A stretch of 64,000 bases of DNA from Comamonadaceae bacterium (GCA_947448735.1 CANFOS010000006.1:62001-126000), one strand, 5' to 3'; shown: positions 36,546 through 45,688, counted from the first letter of the stretch. The notes: generated by a model from the sequence alone, not told the origin. Program-made: numbers and translations.

Positions 36546-38345
36546 ATGTCCTCTCAAATGCGTTCCAACTATTGCGGTCTGGTGACCGAAGCCCTGATGG
36601 GTCAAACTGTTTCCCTGTGCGGCTGGGTCAACCGCAGGCGTGACCATGGCGGCGTGATTTTTGTCGACCTGCGCGACCGCGAAGGCTATGTGCAAGTGGT
36701 GTGCGACCCAGACCGCGCCGACATGTTTGCAACCGCTGAAGGCGTGCGTAACGAGTTTTGTATTCAGGTCAAAGGTGTGGTGCGTGCCCGCCCTGAAGGG
36801 ACAGTCAATGAAGGCCTGAAAAGCGGCAAGATAGAAGTGCTCTGCCACGAGATGACGACGCTCAACCCCAGTGTTACGCCGCCATTTCAGCTGGACGACG
36901 ACAACCTGTCAGAAACCACGCGCCTGACGCACCGCGTGCTTGATTTGCGCCGCCCCTACATGCAAAACAACCTGATGCTGCGCTATCGTGTGGCGATGGA
37001 AACCCGCAAGTTTCTGGACGCCAACGGTTTCATTGACATTGAAACGCCCATGCTGACCAAAAGCACACCCGAAGGCGCGCGCGATTATCTGGTGCCAAGC
37101 CGCGTCAATGAAGGACAGTTTTTCGCGTTGCCGCAAAGCCCGCAATTGTTCAAGCAATTGCTGATGGTGGCGGGTTTTGACCGCTACTACCAGATCACCA
37201 AATGCTTTCGCGACGAAGACCTGCGCGCTGACCGTCAGCCCGAATTCACGCAGATTGATATCGAAACATCCTTCATGGGCGAGCAGGACATTCGCGACAT
37301 GTTCCAGGGCATGATCAGCAATATTTTCAAAACAGTACTGAACACAGATCTGGGCGAGTTCCCCGTGATGGCCTACGCCGATGCGATGCATCGCTTTGGC
37401 TCCGACAAGCCCGATTTGCGCGTCAACATGGAGTTCACTGAACTCACCGACGTCATGGCCGATGTTGACTTCAAAGTTTTCAGCGTGCCCGCCACCACGC
37501 CCGGCGGTCGCGTGGTGGCGCTGCGTGTGGCGGGCGGCGCAGAAATGCCGCGCAGCGAGATTGATGCCTACACCGAATTCGTGAAAATTTACGGTGCCAA
37601 GGGCCTGGCCTGGATCAAGGTCAACGACATCTCCAAAGGCCGGGATGGCTTGCAAAGTCCGATTGTTAAAAACATCCACGATGCGGCGATTGCTGAGATT
37701 TTGAAGCGCACGGGTGCAGCTAACGGCGACCTGCTGTTCTTTGGTGCCGACAAAGCCAAAATTGTCAACGACAGCATAGGCGCACTGCGTTTGAAAATCG
37801 GCCTGAGCCCTCTTGGCAAAAAGTTGGGCCTGTTCGCGCCGGGCTGGAAACCGTTGTGGGTGGTCGACTTCCCGATGTTTGAACACGACGAAGCCAACAA
37901 CCGCTGGAGCGCGGTGCACCACCCGTTTACCGCCCCCAAGGACGGTCACGAGGACTGGATGGACACCGATCCCGGCAAATGCATTGCCAAGGCCTACGAC
38001 ATGGTGCTCAACGGCTGGGAGCTCGGCGGCGGCTCGGTGCGTATCCACCGCGCTGATGTGCAAAGCAAGGTATTTGATGCCCTCAAAATTGGCCCTGAAG
38101 AAGCGCAGGAAAAGTTTGGCTTTTTGCTGGATGCTCTGCAATACGGCGCACCACCGCACGGCGGCTTGGCCTTTGGTCTGGACCGTATCGTGACCATGAT
38201 GACGGGTGCTGAATCCATCCGTGACGTGATCGCTTTCCCCAAAACGCAGCGCGCCCAGTGTCTGCTGACCCATGCACCCAGCCCAGTGGATGAAAAGCAG
38301 CTCAAGGAACTTCATATTCGTTTGCGCGCGCCTGCGGCCGCTTGA
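36546..38345 (+). CDS. aspS: Aspartyl-tRNA synthetase
   Basis: AspS charges tRNA-Asp (and in many bacteria without AsnRS also tRNA-Asn). The N-terminal OB anticodon-binding domain has [20 protein letters not shown]. The class II core contains [20 protein letters not shown], the bacterial GAD insertion domain, and the C-terminal [13 protein letters not shown]. The length from ATG 36546 is 599 residues, normal. Discriminating or not cannot be judged reliably by eye. Confidence 0.98.
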   Translation: MSSQMRSNYCGLVTEALMGQTVSLCGWVNRRRDHGGVIFVDLRDREGYVQVVCDPDRADMFATAEGVRNEFCIQVKGVVRARPEGTVNEGLKSGKIEVLCHEMTTLNPSVTPPFQLDDDNLSETTRLTHRVLDLRRPYMQNNLMLRYRVAMETRKFLDANGFIDIETPMLTKSTPEGARDYLVPSRVNEGQFFALPQSPQLFKQLLMVAGFDRYYQITKCFRDEDLRADRQPEFTQIDIETSFMGEQDIRDMFQGMISNIFKTVLNTDLGEFPVMAYADAMHRFGSDKPDLRVNMEFTELTDVMADVDFKVFSVPATTPGGRVVALRVAGGAEMPRSEIDAYTEFVKIYGAKGLAWIKVNDISKGRDGLQSPIVKNIHDAAIAEILKRTGAANGDLLFFGADKAKIVNDSIGALRLKIGLSPLGKKLGLFAPGWKPLWVVDFPMFEHDEANNRWSAVHHPFTAPKDGHEDWMDTDPGKCIAKAYDMVLNGWELGGGSVRIHRADVQSKVFDALKIGPEEAQEKFGFLLDALQYGAPPHGGLAFGLDRIVTMMTGAESIRDVIAFPKTQRAQCLLTHAPSPVDEKQLKELHIRLRAPAAA

Positions 38346-38385
38346 CGGCGCTGCTCAAGCTGGGGACGGCTGGTGGCACAAGAGC

Positions 38386-38832
38386 ATGGGCGCTTTCAAG
38401 ATACCGCAATCCGTCCTGGTTGTCGTTCACACGCCCGAGCGGCAGGTGCTGCTGATTGAGCGCACAGGTCACCCTGGCTTCTGGCAAAGCGTGACCGGTT
38501 CTAAGGACAGCCTGCACGAAGCCTTGCGGCGGACCGCTCAGCGCGAAGTGCAGGAGGAAACAGGCATCACGGCCAGCATCAGCCAGTTTGTGGATTGGTC
38601 TCTGGCCAATATTTACGACATTTACCCCGCATGGCGGGGTCGCTACGCGCCCGGCGTGACGCAAAACACCGAGCATGTTTTCAGTCTTTGCGTCGCAGCA
38701 GCTGTCCCGGTGACCCTCAGCGCACGCGAGCACACCGCTTACCAGTGGCTTCCATACCTGCAGGCGGCCGACCAGTGCTTTTCACCGTCTAACGCAGAGG
38801 CCATCTTGTTGTTACCTCAATTCATGGCATAA
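38386..38832 (+). CDS. nudB: Dihydroneopterin triphosphate diphosphatase NudB
   Basis: NudB removes pyrophosphate from dihydroneopterin triphosphate in folate synthesis. The Nudix box is GSKDSLHEALRRTAQREVQE...ETGI, preceded by GHPGFWQSVTG, typical of NudB. The length is 148 residues from ATG 38386. It follows aspS. The window also carries folE (42987), which makes the substrate. Confidence 0.93.
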   Translation: MGAFKIPQSVLVVVHTPERQVLLIERTGHPGFWQSVTGSKDSLHEALRRTAQREVQEETGITASISQFVDWSLANIYDIYPAWRGRYAPGVTQNTEHVFSLCVAAAVPVTLSAREHTAYQWLPYLQAADQCFSPSNAEAILLLPQFMA

Positions 38833-38842
38833 GCTTGCGGGC

Positions 38843-40054
38843 ATGCAAACTGCCTCGAACCGTGAAAGTCTCGACCTGCTGCAAGGCGGTCAGGCTTTCT
38901 TTCCGGCGCTGATTCGCGCGGTCGACGCAGCGACCGCTTCAGTGCAGCTGGAAACCTATATTTTTGACATGCACGGCGCAGGCGCTGATGTGGCCCAGGC
39001 GCTGCTGCGTGCTGCGCGCCGGGGCGTGGTGGTGCAGGTGCTGGTTGACGGTATCGGCTCAAAACCCCTGAGCCCCGAATGGCAACAAAAAATGGCAGAC
39101 GCGGGTGTGCAGTGGTGCGTTTACTCGCCTGTAGGGGCTGGCTTGAAGGGGCTGGGTTTGCTCATGCCCGATCGCTGGCGCAGGTTGCACCGCAAGCTGT
39201 GCGTGGTGGACCGGCAGCTTGCTTTTTGCGGCGGCATCAATATTCTGGATGATTTTTATGATCCCAACCACGGCAAGCTGGAATCGCCACGTTTTGATTT
39301 TTCTGTTCAGGTTGCCGGCCCGCTGGCGGCGCAAATGCACGAGGCGGTCAGCCTGCTCTGGTGGCGCGTTCAGGCCGGCTACAGTGCGCGAAGGCGACAT
39401 CTGGGAGTTGCCTGGGACAAATTCAAGAAGGCAGGTTATGGCGGGCGCTCGCCTCCAGCCGTGCAAAGCCCCAGCTATGGCGCGCACGCGATGCTGGTTC
39501 TGCGCGATAACCTGAGTAACCGCAGCAGTATTGAAAAGGCGTATTTGAAAGCGATTGGTAAAGCGCGTAGCGAGATCCTGATTGCCAACGCCTACTTTTT
39601 GCCCGGCCGCAAGTTACGCCGTGCACTGATGGGTGCGGCGCAGCGCGGGGTCACCGTCACGCTGCTGTTGCAGGGCACGTATGAGTACTTCATGCAGTAC
39701 CACGCGGCGCGCCCAGTCTATGACGCGCTGCTCACTTCTGGTATTGAAATCCATGAATACAAAGCCAGTTTTTTGCATGCCAAAGTCGCTGTCATTGATG
39801 GACGTTGGGCTACGGTGGGCTCGTCCAATCTGGACCCTTTGAGTCTGCTGCTGGCGCGTGAGGCCAATGTCGTGGTTGAAGACAAGGCCTTTGCCAGCCA
39901 ATTGCGCGAGCGACTCTGCGCGGCCATTGCCACCCATGGCAGCCGCATAGACCCTGCCGCCTACAGCCAGCGGCCGTTTGGCCAGCGCTTGCTCGGCCGC
40001 GTGGCTTACGCCTTGATGCGCGTTGGTATCTGGATAGCGGGCCAGCGTTATTGA
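38843..40054 (+). CDS. clsB: Cardiolipin synthase B-type phospholipase D-fold protein
   Basis: Two HKD motifs are present: HRKLCVVDRQLAFCGGIN (about residue 116) and HAKVAVIDGRWATVGSSNLD (about 312). This is the catalytic pair of the phospholipase D family, and the overall pattern fits ClsB, which makes cardiolipin. The protein has 403 residues and no N-terminal membrane helices, as for ClsB. It starts ten bases after nudB. Confidence 0.93.
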   Translation: MQTASNRESLDLLQGGQAFFPALIRAVDAATASVQLETYIFDMHGAGADVAQALLRAARRGVVVQVLVDGIGSKPLSPEWQQKMADAGVQWCVYSPVGAGLKGLGLLMPDRWRRLHRKLCVVDRQLAFCGGINILDDFYDPNHGKLESPRFDFSVQVAGPLAAQMHEAVSLLWWRVQAGYSARRRHLGVAWDKFKKAGYGGRSPPAVQSPSYGAHAMLVLRDNLSNRSSIEKAYLKAIGKARSEILIANAYFLPGRKLRRALMGAAQRGVTVTLLLQGTYEYFMQYHAARPVYDALLTSGIEIHEYKASFLHAKVAVIDGRWATVGSSNLDPLSLLLAREANVVVEDKAFASQLRERLCAAIATHGSRIDPAAYSQRPFGQRLLGRVAYALMRVGIWIAGQRY

Positions 40055-40093
40055 TGGTTCAGCCTTATCCTGACGTGATACCCCTGACGTGAC

Positions 40094-41203
40094 ATGCAAG
40101 ACCTGATTGTTCAGCGGCCCGAAGGCCTGTACTGTCCGCCTGGCGATTTTTATATTGACCCGTGGCGTGCGGTAGACCGTGCTGTCATCACCCATGCCCA
40201 TGCCGACCACGCACGCACGGGCCATGGCCACTATCTGGCCGCAGCCCCCTCGGAGGGCGTGCTGCGTTCCCGACTGGGGCAGGCCATTTCGCTTCAGGCC
40301 GTGCAATACGGCGAGGTGGTCACGCACAACGGCGTAGCGGTGTCACTGCATCCTGCCGGCCACGTGCTGGGTTCTGCGCAGGTGCGCTTGCAGCATGGCG
40401 GGCAGACCTGGGTGGCCAGCGGTGACTACAAGGTGGCCCCCGATGCCACCTGTGCGCCGTTTGAGGCCGTGCGTTGTGATGTGTTTATCACCGAGTCCAC
40501 TTTTGGTTTGCCTCTTTACCGCTGGCGACCAGATGCCGAGGTATTCGCCGAGATCAACGCATGGTGGGCGGCCAATGCGGCAGTAGGCCGTGCCAGCGTC
40601 CTGATGTGCTACAGCTTTGGTAAGGCGCAGCGCATTTTGAGTGGTGTGGACGCATCCATCGCGCCCATTGTTGTCCACAGCGCGGTTCAAACCCTCAACA
40701 CCGCTTACCGCCTGTCTGGCGTGAACCTGCCAGACACAAAACTGGTCAGCGAGGTCACTGACCCGGCTGACTTCAAACGCGCCTTGGTGCTGTGCCCGCC
40801 CAGCGCAGCGGTGCGCCGCGCTGGGCCGCCCCGAGCAAGCACAGCCCCCTTGGGGGGCAGCGAAGCACACGAAGTGGCAAGCGTGGGGGCAAATTATTCC
40901 GGCCCATGGATCAAAAGATTCGGTGACTTCAGCGACGCCTTTGCCAGCGGCTGGATGCAACTGCGCGGCGCGCGGAGAAGGGGCAGTTATGACAAAGGCT
41001 TTGTCCTGTCTGACCACGCCGACTGGCCCGGACTGATCGGTGCCATCGGTGCGACGGGCGCCAAGCGCGTCATTGTCACGCACGGCAGCGTTCCGGTCAT
41101 GGTGCGATACCTGTCTGAACAAGGCCTGGAAGCAGGGGCTTTTCAAACTGAATATGGCGACGATTCAGCGGAAGAAAAAGTTGACGTCAAGGTGGCCGCG
41201 TGA
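40094..41203 (+). CDS. Ligase-associated DNA exonuclease (metallo-beta-lactamase fold) with repeat insertion
   Basis: The HxHxDH metal motif appears as THAHADHARTGHGHYL (about residue 33), with ITESTFGLPLY and a late SDHADWPGL that complete the beta-CASP-like site. These enzymes are found next to ATP-dependent DNA ligases and are thought to process DNA ends. Residues about 237-266 (VRRAGPPRASTAPLGGSEAH and flanks) are encoded by a family B repeat and break CPPSA from SGPWIKRFGD, which should be nearly adjacent. This explains the length of 369, roughly 29 above usual. Its stop overlaps the ligase GTG. Activity with the insertion is unknown. Confidence 0.9.
   Translation: MQDLIVQRPEGLYCPPGDFYIDPWRAVDRAVITHAHADHARTGHGHYLAAAPSEGVLRSRLGQAISLQAVQYGEVVTHNGVAVSLHPAGHVLGSAQVRLQHGGQTWVASGDYKVAPDATCAPFEAVRCDVFITESTFGLPLYRWRPDAEVFAEINAWWAANAAVGRASVLMCYSFGKAQRILSGVDASIAPIVVHSAVQTLNTAYRLSGVNLPDTKLVSEVTDPADFKRALVLCPPSAAVRRAGPPRASTAPLGGSEAHEVASVGANYSGPWIKRFGDFSDAFASGWMQLRGARRRGSYDKGFVLSDHADWPGLIGAIGATGAKRVIVTHGSVPVMVRYLSEQGLEAGAFQTEYGDDSAEEKVDVKVAA
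40797..40890 (-). repeat. Family B dispersed repeat, copy 2 (inside the exonuclease gene)
   Basis: The plus strand reads gccgccccgagcaagcacag, then cccccttggggggcagcgaa, then gcacacgaagtggcaagcgt, then gggggc. Its reverse complement starts GCCCCCACGCTTGCCACTTC and matches copy 1 at 33201. The exonuclease frame passes through without a stop. Confidence 0.8.
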
Positions 41204-42894
41204 AGCACTTTGCCGCTCTGTTTACCGAGCTGGACGGCACCACCTCGACCAACGCCAAAGTCGCTGCCTTGCAGGCTTACTTTCAAGTCGTGCCCCCTGA
41301 AGATGCCGCCTGGGCGGTGTATTTCCTGTCAGGCGGCAAGCCCCGGCAGGTGGTCAAAACCGCTGCGTTGCGGGCTCTGGCTTGTGAAGCGGCAGGCATT
41401 GACGACTGGCTGTTTGAAGAGTGCTATCAGGCGGTGGGCGATCTGGCCGAGACCATTGCCTACATCTTGCCACTGGACTTTGAAGCCAGCGATGTTGGCC
41501 TGGCGGTATGGATCCAAGAACGCCTCCTGCCCTTGCGCGGCTTGCATGAAGACGAGATTGCCCAGCGCATTCAACGCTATTGGCGTGAACTCGATTCACG
41601 CGGGCGGTTTTTGCTGATCAAGCTGGTGGGCGGTGGCTTTCGTGTGGGTGTCAGCAAACTGCTGGTGCAACGTGCGCTGGCGGCCCATTCGGGGATAGAC
41701 GCCAAGCGCATTGCCCAGCGCATGATGGGCTATGTGGATGCCAAGGCTTTGCCGACGGCCAGCAAGTTTGAAGCACTGACGGCGCGTTCTGAAGACGGCG
41801 TTCTTGATCTGATGGATGCTGGGCAACCGTATCCGTTTTTTCTGGCGCATCAGCTCGATGCAAGGCTTGCAGACTTCGACAGCAAGCTGGGTCCGGTCAG
41901 TGACTGGCAGGTCGAGTGGAAGTACGACGGCATTCGCGGGCAAGTCGTCAAGCGGGCAGGGCAGGTGTGGGTCTGGTCGCGCGGCGAAGAACTGGTGACC
42001 GAACGTTTTCCAGAAATTGTGGCGCTGGCATCTTTGCTGCCCGATGGAACCGTGCTGGATGGCGAGATCATGGTGTGGGCTGACAACGCACCCGCTCCGT
42101 TTGCCCTGCTACAGCAGCGCATTGGCCGCAAAACACTGGGTAAAAAAATCCTTGCAGATGCGCCAGTGACCTTCATGGCCTATGACCTCCTCGAAGCAGG
42201 CGGCCAGGACGTCCGGGCCTTGCCACAACATGCGCGGCGCTTGCAGCTTGAGCAAGTTCTTGTCAGCACCCAATTGAAGCTGTCACCGATTGAGCGTCTT
42301 GCGTCTTGGGCTGACTTTGCCGCCTTGCGAACGCAGTCGCGCGCACGCGGCGTTGAGGGCTTCATACTCAAACGCATCGATGCTGCCTATGGAACGGGTC
42401 GAACAAAGGCTGACGGTTTGTGGTGGAAGTGGAAAATCGAACCCATGACCACCGACTGCGTGCTGATCTACGCACAAGCCGGTCACGGCAGGCGTGCATC
42501 GCTCTACACCGACTACACCTTTGCCGTCTGGAATCGTCCACCGCTCGACGCTCAGGAGGCAGACGCTGTTGTCAAGGCGATTGAAAAACGCGAATCTGCC
42601 AAGCCCGGTGGACTACAACTGGTGGCTTTCGCCAAAGCCTACTCGGGCCTGACGGATGAAGAGTTCAAACAAATCGACAGCGTGATACGCAAAACCACGC
42701 TGGAAAAGTTTGGCCCGGTGCGCAGCGTCAAGCCAACACTGGTGTTTGAGCTCGGTTTTGAAGGCATCAACCTGAGCCCGCGCCACAAAAGTGGCATTGC
42801 GGTGCGCTTTCCGCGCATGTTGCGTATCCGCACTGACAAGCCGCTGCACGAGGCCAACACGCTGGATGACCTCAAATTGCTATTAAAAAAGTAG
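41200..42894 (+). CDS. ATP-dependent DNA ligase
   Basis: The nucleotidyl-transferase motif I is EWKYDGIRGQVVKR with the adenylated Lys near residue 241, followed by DGTVLDGEIM and EGFILKRIDAAYGTGR. An N-terminal helical DNA-binding domain (about 1-200) and C-terminal OB fold are present; the length is 564 residues. It is the bacterial type that pairs with the exonuclease encoded directly upstream. No Lhr-type helicase or phosphoesterase partner lies next to it. The start is GTG 41200. The last codons and TAG lie in a family A repeat. Confidence 0.95.
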   Translation: MKHFAALFTELDGTTSTNAKVAALQAYFQVVPPEDAAWAVYFLSGGKPRQVVKTAALRALACEAAGIDDWLFEECYQAVGDLAETIAYILPLDFEASDVGLAVWIQERLLPLRGLHEDEIAQRIQRYWRELDSRGRFLLIKLVGGGFRVGVSKLLVQRALAAHSGIDAKRIAQRMMGYVDAKALPTASKFEALTARSEDGVLDLMDAGQPYPFFLAHQLDARLADFDSKLGPVSDWQVEWKYDGIRGQVVKRAGQVWVWSRGEELVTERFPEIVALASLLPDGTVLDGEIMVWADNAPAPFALLQQRIGRKTLGKKILADAPVTFMAYDLLEAGGQDVRALPQHARRLQLEQVLVSTQLKLSPIERLASWADFAALRTQSRARGVEGFILKRIDAAYGTGRTKADGLWWKWKIEPMTTDCVLIYAQAGHGRRASLYTDYTFAVWNRPPLDAQEADAVVKAIEKRESAKPGGLQLVAFAKAYSGLTDEEFKQIDSVIRKTTLEKFGPVRSVKPTLVFELGFEGINLSPRHKSGIAVRFPRMLRIRTDKPLHEANTLDDLKLLLKK

Positions 42895-42962
42895 CATTTA
42901 ACCCTTGTATTTGTTGGCTCATAGCCCTAAAACATACACCTCAAAGGGCTAAAACGAGGTTT
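42879..42962 (+). repeat. Family A dispersed repeat, copy 5 (ends the DNA ligase gene)
   Basis: It begins GCTATTAAAAAAGTAGCATT and ends with aaagggctaaaacgaggttt, which matches the end of copy 1 (cggcttaaaaacgaggt). Its first bases encode the ligase C-terminus (LLKK) and supply its TAG stop. It fills nearly the whole gap to folE, and its middle differs from other copies by small indels. Confidence 0.75.
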
Positions 42963-42986
42963 TGGGCGGTTTGGTAACATCCAAGC

Positions 42987-43706
42987 ATGCTTATGACATC
43001 AAATCCTTCCTTACCCAACACCACAGACGAAGGCACCCCGGTATCGGTCAAGATCCGCGAGCGCCTGGCAGTTGCCAAAAAGCGCTTTAATGCCAACGAC
43101 AATATCGCCCAGTTCATCGAGCCGGGCGAGCTGGAAAAGCTGCTCGACGAGGTGGAAGTCAAGATGCAGGGCGTTTTGGACAGCATGGTGATTGACACCG
43201 AAAACGACCACAACACCAACAACACGGCGCGCCGCGTGGCCAAAATGTATCTGAACGAGGTGTTCAAGGGCCGCTATGTGCCGGCCCCTGCGGTGACCGA
43301 GTTCCCGAACGCCGAGCACCTCAACGAGCTGATGATCGTCGGCCCCATCACGGTACGCAGCGCCTGCTCACACCACTTTTGCCCGGTGATTGGCCAGGTC
43401 TGGATCGGTGTTTTGCCCAACGAACACACCAATGTGATCGGTCTGTCCAAATATGCGCGCCTGGCCGAGTGGGTGATGGGACGGCCACAGATCCAGGAAG
43501 AGGCGGTCGTGCAACTGGCCGATTTGATCATGGAAAAAACAACGCCTGATGGCTTGGCCATCGTGATGGAAGCGAGCCACTTCTGCATGGGCTGGCGCGG
43601 CGTCAAAGACCTCGATAGCAAAATGATCAATTCGGTCATGCGCGGCGTGTTCCTGAAGGACTCCAACCTGCGCCGTGAGTTTTTATCGCTGATTCCAAAG
43701 TCATAG
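42987..43706 (+). CDS. folE: GTP cyclohydrolase I
   Basis: FolE converts GTP to dihydroneopterin triphosphate, the first step of folate synthesis. Zinc ligands lie in VRSACSHHFCPV and EASHFCMGWRG; the NNTARRVAKMYLNEVF segment is conserved. The length is 239 residues. A possible riboswitch was looked for upstream, but that gap is repeat A. nudB, acting on its product, is 4 kb upstream. Confidence 0.97.
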   Translation: MLMTSNPSLPNTTDEGTPVSVKIRERLAVAKKRFNANDNIAQFIEPGELEKLLDEVEVKMQGVLDSMVIDTENDHNTNNTARRVAKMYLNEVFKGRYVPAPAVTEFPNAEHLNELMIVGPITVRSACSHHFCPVIGQVWIGVLPNEHTNVIGLSKYARLAEWVMGRPQIQEEAVVQLADLIMEKTTPDGLAIVMEASHFCMGWRGVKDLDSKMINSVMRGVFLKDSNLRREFLSLIPKS

Positions 43707-43764
43707 CACTGACCTCGCCGTCAAGCCTTTCATTCATCACTGTCAGTAACCCGAGTACATCCCC

Positions 43765-44190
43765 ATGTTGGTCCGCCTTTTATATGCCAGTCGTCTGGCT
43801 GATACTGAATCCGCAACAGCCACCGAGTCCATCCTGGCGCAGTCGCGAAACCACAATCCGGCCAGCGGGATCACTGGCATTCTTTGCTACGGCGGCGGTA
43901 TTTTTTTGCAGGCGCTCGAGGGCGGCCGCCAACAGGTGAGCGCGCTGTATGGCCATATTCAAAAAGATGTGCGTCACAAAGACGTGGTGCTGCTGCACTA
44001 TGAAGAAATCATGGAGCGCCGCTTTGGTGGCTGGACCATGGGCCAGGTCAATGTGGCCAAGCTCAACACGTCCATCCTGCTGAAGTATTCTGAAAAGCCG
44101 GAGTTCAATCCGTATTCGGTGTCAGGCAATGTGTCTTTGGCCCTGCTGGAAGAGCTGATGGCAACAGCGTCCATCATGGGCAGATCCTGA
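43765..44190 (+). CDS. BLUF-domain blue-light photoreceptor (single domain)
   Basis: This is a 141-residue FAD-binding blue-light sensor. Tyr7, Asn31, Gln49, Trp90 and Met92 lie at exactly the spacing of the photoactive residues in AppA (+24, +42, +83, +85 from the Tyr), so it should be photochemically competent. SRNHNPASGITGILCYGGGI and LQALEGGRQQVSALYGHIQK are typical of the family. There is only a short C-terminal extension and no output domain, so it probably acts on a partner protein. It lies 58 bases after folE; no partner is evident next to it. Confidence 0.93.
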   Translation: MLVRLLYASRLADTESATATESILAQSRNHNPASGITGILCYGGGIFLQALEGGRQQVSALYGHIQKDVRHKDVVLLHYEEIMERRFGGWTMGQVNVAKLNTSILLKYSEKPEFNPYSVSGNVSLALLEELMATASIMGRS

Positions 44191-44205
44191 CGCGAGCCGC
44201 TTCAA

Positions 44206-45018
44206 TTGACCCTGCTTCTGGGCTGCGACTTTTCCAGTAGCCCCACCCGTCAAAAACCAATTATTCTGGCCCTTGGTGCCGCGCACGGGGGATGTGTCCA
44301 GCTCTCCAAACTTGAGCATATCGCTTCGCTTGATGCGTTTGGCGCATGGCTGGTACAGCCGCAAAGCTGGCTGGGCGTTTTTGACTTGCCGTTTAGTCTG
44401 CCCCGCGGACTGGTCGAGTGTCTGCAATGGCCCTCCAACTGGCCAGATCTGATCAAACACTACGCCGCGTTAAGTCGTGACGAGATTCGCGCCACCTTTG
44501 CCGCGTTTTGCGACTCACGACCGGTGGGTGGCAAGTTCGCGCACCGCGCAGCAGACAGGCCCGCCGGCTCCAGTCCGTCAATGAAGTGGGTCAACCCGCC
44601 GGTGGCCTTCATGCTGCATGCGGGTGTGCCGCGTTTGCTCGACTCTGGCGCGCATTTGCCGGGTCTTCATGAGGGCGACAAAACCCGCGTGGCATTGGAG
44701 GGCTATCCCGGCCTGCTGGCGCGTGAGGTGCTGGGCAGCCGCAGTTACAAAAGCGATGACAAATCCAAGCAAACGTCAGAGCGCTTGATCGCCCGCAAAG
44801 ATTTGATCACCGCGCTGGAACTGGGCCAAACCCGCCTCAAGTTGCGGCTCAAACTGACGCACGCCCAACGCGACATGCTGGTGGGCGATGCCAAAGGCGA
44901 CAGTCTGGACGCGGTGCTGTGCCTGATGCAAGCGGCGTGGGCACAGGAGCGCGGTGCGCCTGGCTACGGATTACCACCGGACGTTGACCCGCTCGAAGGA
45001 TGGATCATCACAGCCTGA
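44206..45018 (+). CDS. DUF429-family protein (predicted nuclease-like)
   Basis: This is a 270-residue protein that opens TLLLGCDFSSSPT, an RNase H-like first strand with Asp, and contains LGVFDLPFSLPRGL, RVALEGYPGLLAREVLG and GDAKGDSLDAVLCLMQAAWA. These are DUF429 features. The acidic residues could form a metal site. The start is TTG 44206; no better codon is near. It lies 15 bases after the BLUF gene, so co-transcription is possible. The true activity is not known. Confidence 0.75.
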   Translation: MTLLLGCDFSSSPTRQKPIILALGAAHGGCVQLSKLEHIASLDAFGAWLVQPQSWLGVFDLPFSLPRGLVECLQWPSNWPDLIKHYAALSRDEIRATFAAFCDSRPVGGKFAHRAADRPAGSSPSMKWVNPPVAFMLHAGVPRLLDSGAHLPGLHEGDKTRVALEGYPGLLAREVLGSRSYKSDDKSKQTSERLIARKDLITALELGQTRLKLRLKLTHAQRDMLVGDAKGDSLDAVLCLMQAAWAQERGAPGYGLPPDVDPLEGWIITA

Positions 45019-45118
45019 TGGGAGGGCACGCGAATCTTTTTGTCAACACAGTACGGGGCGTTGATGTCTGCTCGCACCTTCACCTCCATGTCCGTGGTCG
45101 CGCGCTGATAACCATGAA

Positions 45119-45688
45119 ATGCCTTTAGAAATGACGAAAATTATTCGTTTTCAGGTGCCATTTAAGTCTCTAGGTCAATGGATATGTGGGCAAGAAGCTA
45201 TTCATTTGATAGCATTTACCGTGCTGGTCTGTGTCTGTATCCAGGCATCGGCGGGGCCCCGTTCTGTGCAGACTGGCGTGGTCATGCGGGTGGTCGATGG
45301 CGACACGGTATGGGTCCAAACCAGCCCCAGCCAACCCCTCTTAAAGGTGCGCATTCAGGGCATCGACGCACCAGAAATTTGTCAGACGGGTGGTTTGCAG
45401 GCGCAAGAAGCACTCCAAAACCGGGTGCTGGGACAAGGCGTGACGGTCACCTCGGGCGCGCATGACGACTATGGCCGCACTGTGGGCAAGCTTTACTGGC
45501 AAGGCCAGGACGTGGGCCGCTGGCTGGTGGCCCACGGCCACGCGTGGGTGTACAGCTTTCGCCACAAAAAGGGGCCGTACGCCGATGACTTCGCCCAGGC
45601 GCAGGCGCAGCGGCGCGGGGTGTTCAGCCAAGCCGCCGAAGAACCCCGGTTGTTTCGCCAACGCCATGGCAGTTGTTATAAAAACTGA
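45119..45688 (+). CDS. Exported thermonuclease-family (SNase-like) nuclease with repeat-derived leader
   Basis: The Staphylococcal-nuclease fold is clear: GVVMRVVDGDTVWVQ, VRIQGIDAPEICQTGGLQAQ, DYGRTVGKLYWQGQDVGRWL and AWVYSFRHKKGPYADDFAQA supply the catalytic Arg, Asp and Glu positions. The protein has 189 residues. A hydrophobic leader (HLIAFTVLVCVCIQASA) points to export. Residues about 12-32 (QVPFKSLGQWICGQEAIHLI) are read from a family A repeat, which therefore forms the first half of the signal sequence. An original start may have been lost. Substrate range is not predicted. Confidence 0.88.
   Translation: MPLEMTKIIRFQVPFKSLGQWICGQEAIHLIAFTVLVCVCIQASAGPRSVQTGVVMRVVDGDTVWVQTSPSQPLLKVRIQGIDAPEICQTGGLQAQEALQNRVLGQGVTVTSGAHDDYGRTVGKLYWQGQDVGRWLVAHGHAWVYSFRHKKGPYADDFAQAQAQRRGVFSQAAEEPRLFRQRHGSCYKN
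45154..45213 (-). repeat. Family A dispersed repeat, copy 6 (5' end of the nuclease gene)
   Basis: The plus strand reads ggtgccatttaagtctctag, then gtcaatggatatgtgggcaa, then gaagctattcatttgatagc. The terminal GCTAT-N7-ATAGC is a small hairpin. The copy is open in the nuclease frame and aligns codon by codon with the copies in the 24873 gene and gpsA. Confidence 0.85.

Noticed and set aside
36909-38315. Long open frame (468 codons) on the minus strand opposite aspS
   Set aside because: It is a shadow of codon bias in the high-GC aspS gene; the product has no recognisable domains and aspS is certain.
42895-42986. Riboswitch before folE
   Set aside because: The gap is almost entirely a family A repeat copy; no separate conserved structure is visible.
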